This document shows positions 63,775 through 64,000 of a stretch of DNA of 64,000 bases, in pieces. The stretch is from NCBI GenBank assembly GCA_029260135.1, contig JAJDDV010000218.1:1-64000 (forward strand). Reading direction: 5' to 3'. Origin of the DNA: Phycisphaerae bacterium (lineage in GTDB: Bacteria > Planctomycetota > Phycisphaerae > UBA1845). The position numbers were made by a program, and so were the translations under genes. The notes below the pieces were generated by a model. The model worked only from the letters and a program-made list of their open reading frames with translations, made no database searches and had not been told where the DNA came from. Position 1 is the stretch's first letter; each line of letters starts with the position of its first letter.

Positions 63775-64000
63775 GACAGTGCCATTCTCGTGCGTGGTCA
63801 ATGGGGAACCCGTCACCCTTGCCGTCTCGCCGCGTGCCACGCTGCTCGATGCCCTGCGCGACAAGCTCGAACTCACCGGCTCAAAGTACGGGTGCGGCGA
63901 GGGTGAGTGCGGCGCCTGCACCGTCCTGCTCAATGGGAAACCCGTGAATGCGTGCCTCGTCCTGGCACTCGAGTGCAGCGGCACCGACATCCTCACCATT
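63758..64000 (+). CDS. [2Fe-2S] subunit of a xanthine-dehydrogenase-family enzyme (partial)
   Basis: 81 codons to the window edge, from GTG 63758 in the +1 frame overlapping the FAD-subunit end by 17 bases. Sequence after a short lead: FSCVVNGEPVTLAVSPR, TLLDALRDKLELTGSK, YGCGEGECGACTVLLNGK with the plant-type [2Fe-2S] Cys pattern CxxxxCxxC, then NACLVLALE. This is the CoxS/XdhC-type small subunit; it may instead be the front part of a larger fused protein since the 3' end lies outside. GTG 63782 is another possible start. Confidence 0.88.
   Translation, partial: MQETLETVPFSCVVNGEPVTLAVSPRATLLDALRDKLELTGSKYGCGEGECGACTVLLNGKPVNACLVLALECSGTDILTI

Overview
The window looks like a chromosomal piece of a planctomycete-type bacterium, probably Phycisphaerae or a related lineage. 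Four things point there: very large exported proteins built from Cys-Asn-rich 'DCNxNGIPDECDI' calcium-loop repeats mixed with FG-GAP, YWTD, NHL and beta-helix modules; an ECF sigma factor overlapping a Ser/Thr kinase that carries a long TPR tail; PQQ-like beta-propeller exported proteins; and high GC. The lineage is inferred from protein style; there is no rRNA in the window.

Layout. 0-5.1 kb: end of a Fis-type regulator, a DUF3052-like protein, phosphoglycerate mutase (apgM), a four-cysteine YggX-like protein, a double-FHA protein and urocanase (hutU). 5.1-26.1 kb: an accessory-looking stretch between two insertion-sequence remnants (IS66 at 5.8-6.9 kb, IS21 at 25-25.9 kb). It carries a 2203-residue and an 1864-residue exported mosaic protein, a short FG-GAP protein, and the sigma factor/kinase pair; a tRNA-Thr lies at its right edge. 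26.3-28.2 kb: an ABC-F ATPase.

28.7-40.3 kb is the most interesting region. Seven same-strand genes encode two exported PQQ-like propellers, an NHL propeller, a Tat-type ferredoxin, a NapH-like membrane Fe-S protein, a membrane-anchored NuoE-NuoF fusion with extra ferredoxin domains, and a GltD-like flavoprotein that lacks its NAD(P)H subdomain. Divergent from them, across 182 bp holding a perfect 11-bp inverted repeat, is a reductive-dehalogenase-like protein with three N-terminal membrane helices. Together they read as a candidate membrane electron-transfer system, with NAD(H) at one end and a corrinoid/Fe-S enzyme or a periplasmic acceptor at the other.

40.3-52.3 kb: an arsEFG-like set (CcdA-like permease, ArsF-like protein, small thioredoxin) with a 35-residue membrane peptide, DUF190 and the fluoride channel CrcB; a secreted MsrB-MsrA fusion; a phospholipase-A2-like lipoprotein; acetyl-CoA synthetase; Kdo transferase WaaA; a YkgJ-type cysteine-cluster protein; an S41 protease; and an IPTL-type sorted surface protein.

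52.3-64 kb is catabolic: a two-subunit B12-dependent acyl-CoA mutase, then iorA-iorB-hyuA-hyuB-acyl-CoA dehydrogenase, the first four with 4-bp ATGA overlaps, then divergent genes for the FAD and [2Fe-2S] subunits of a xanthine-dehydrogenase-family enzyme, the last cut by the window end. Gaps here and at 50.5 kb hold several families of palindromic intergenic repeats.
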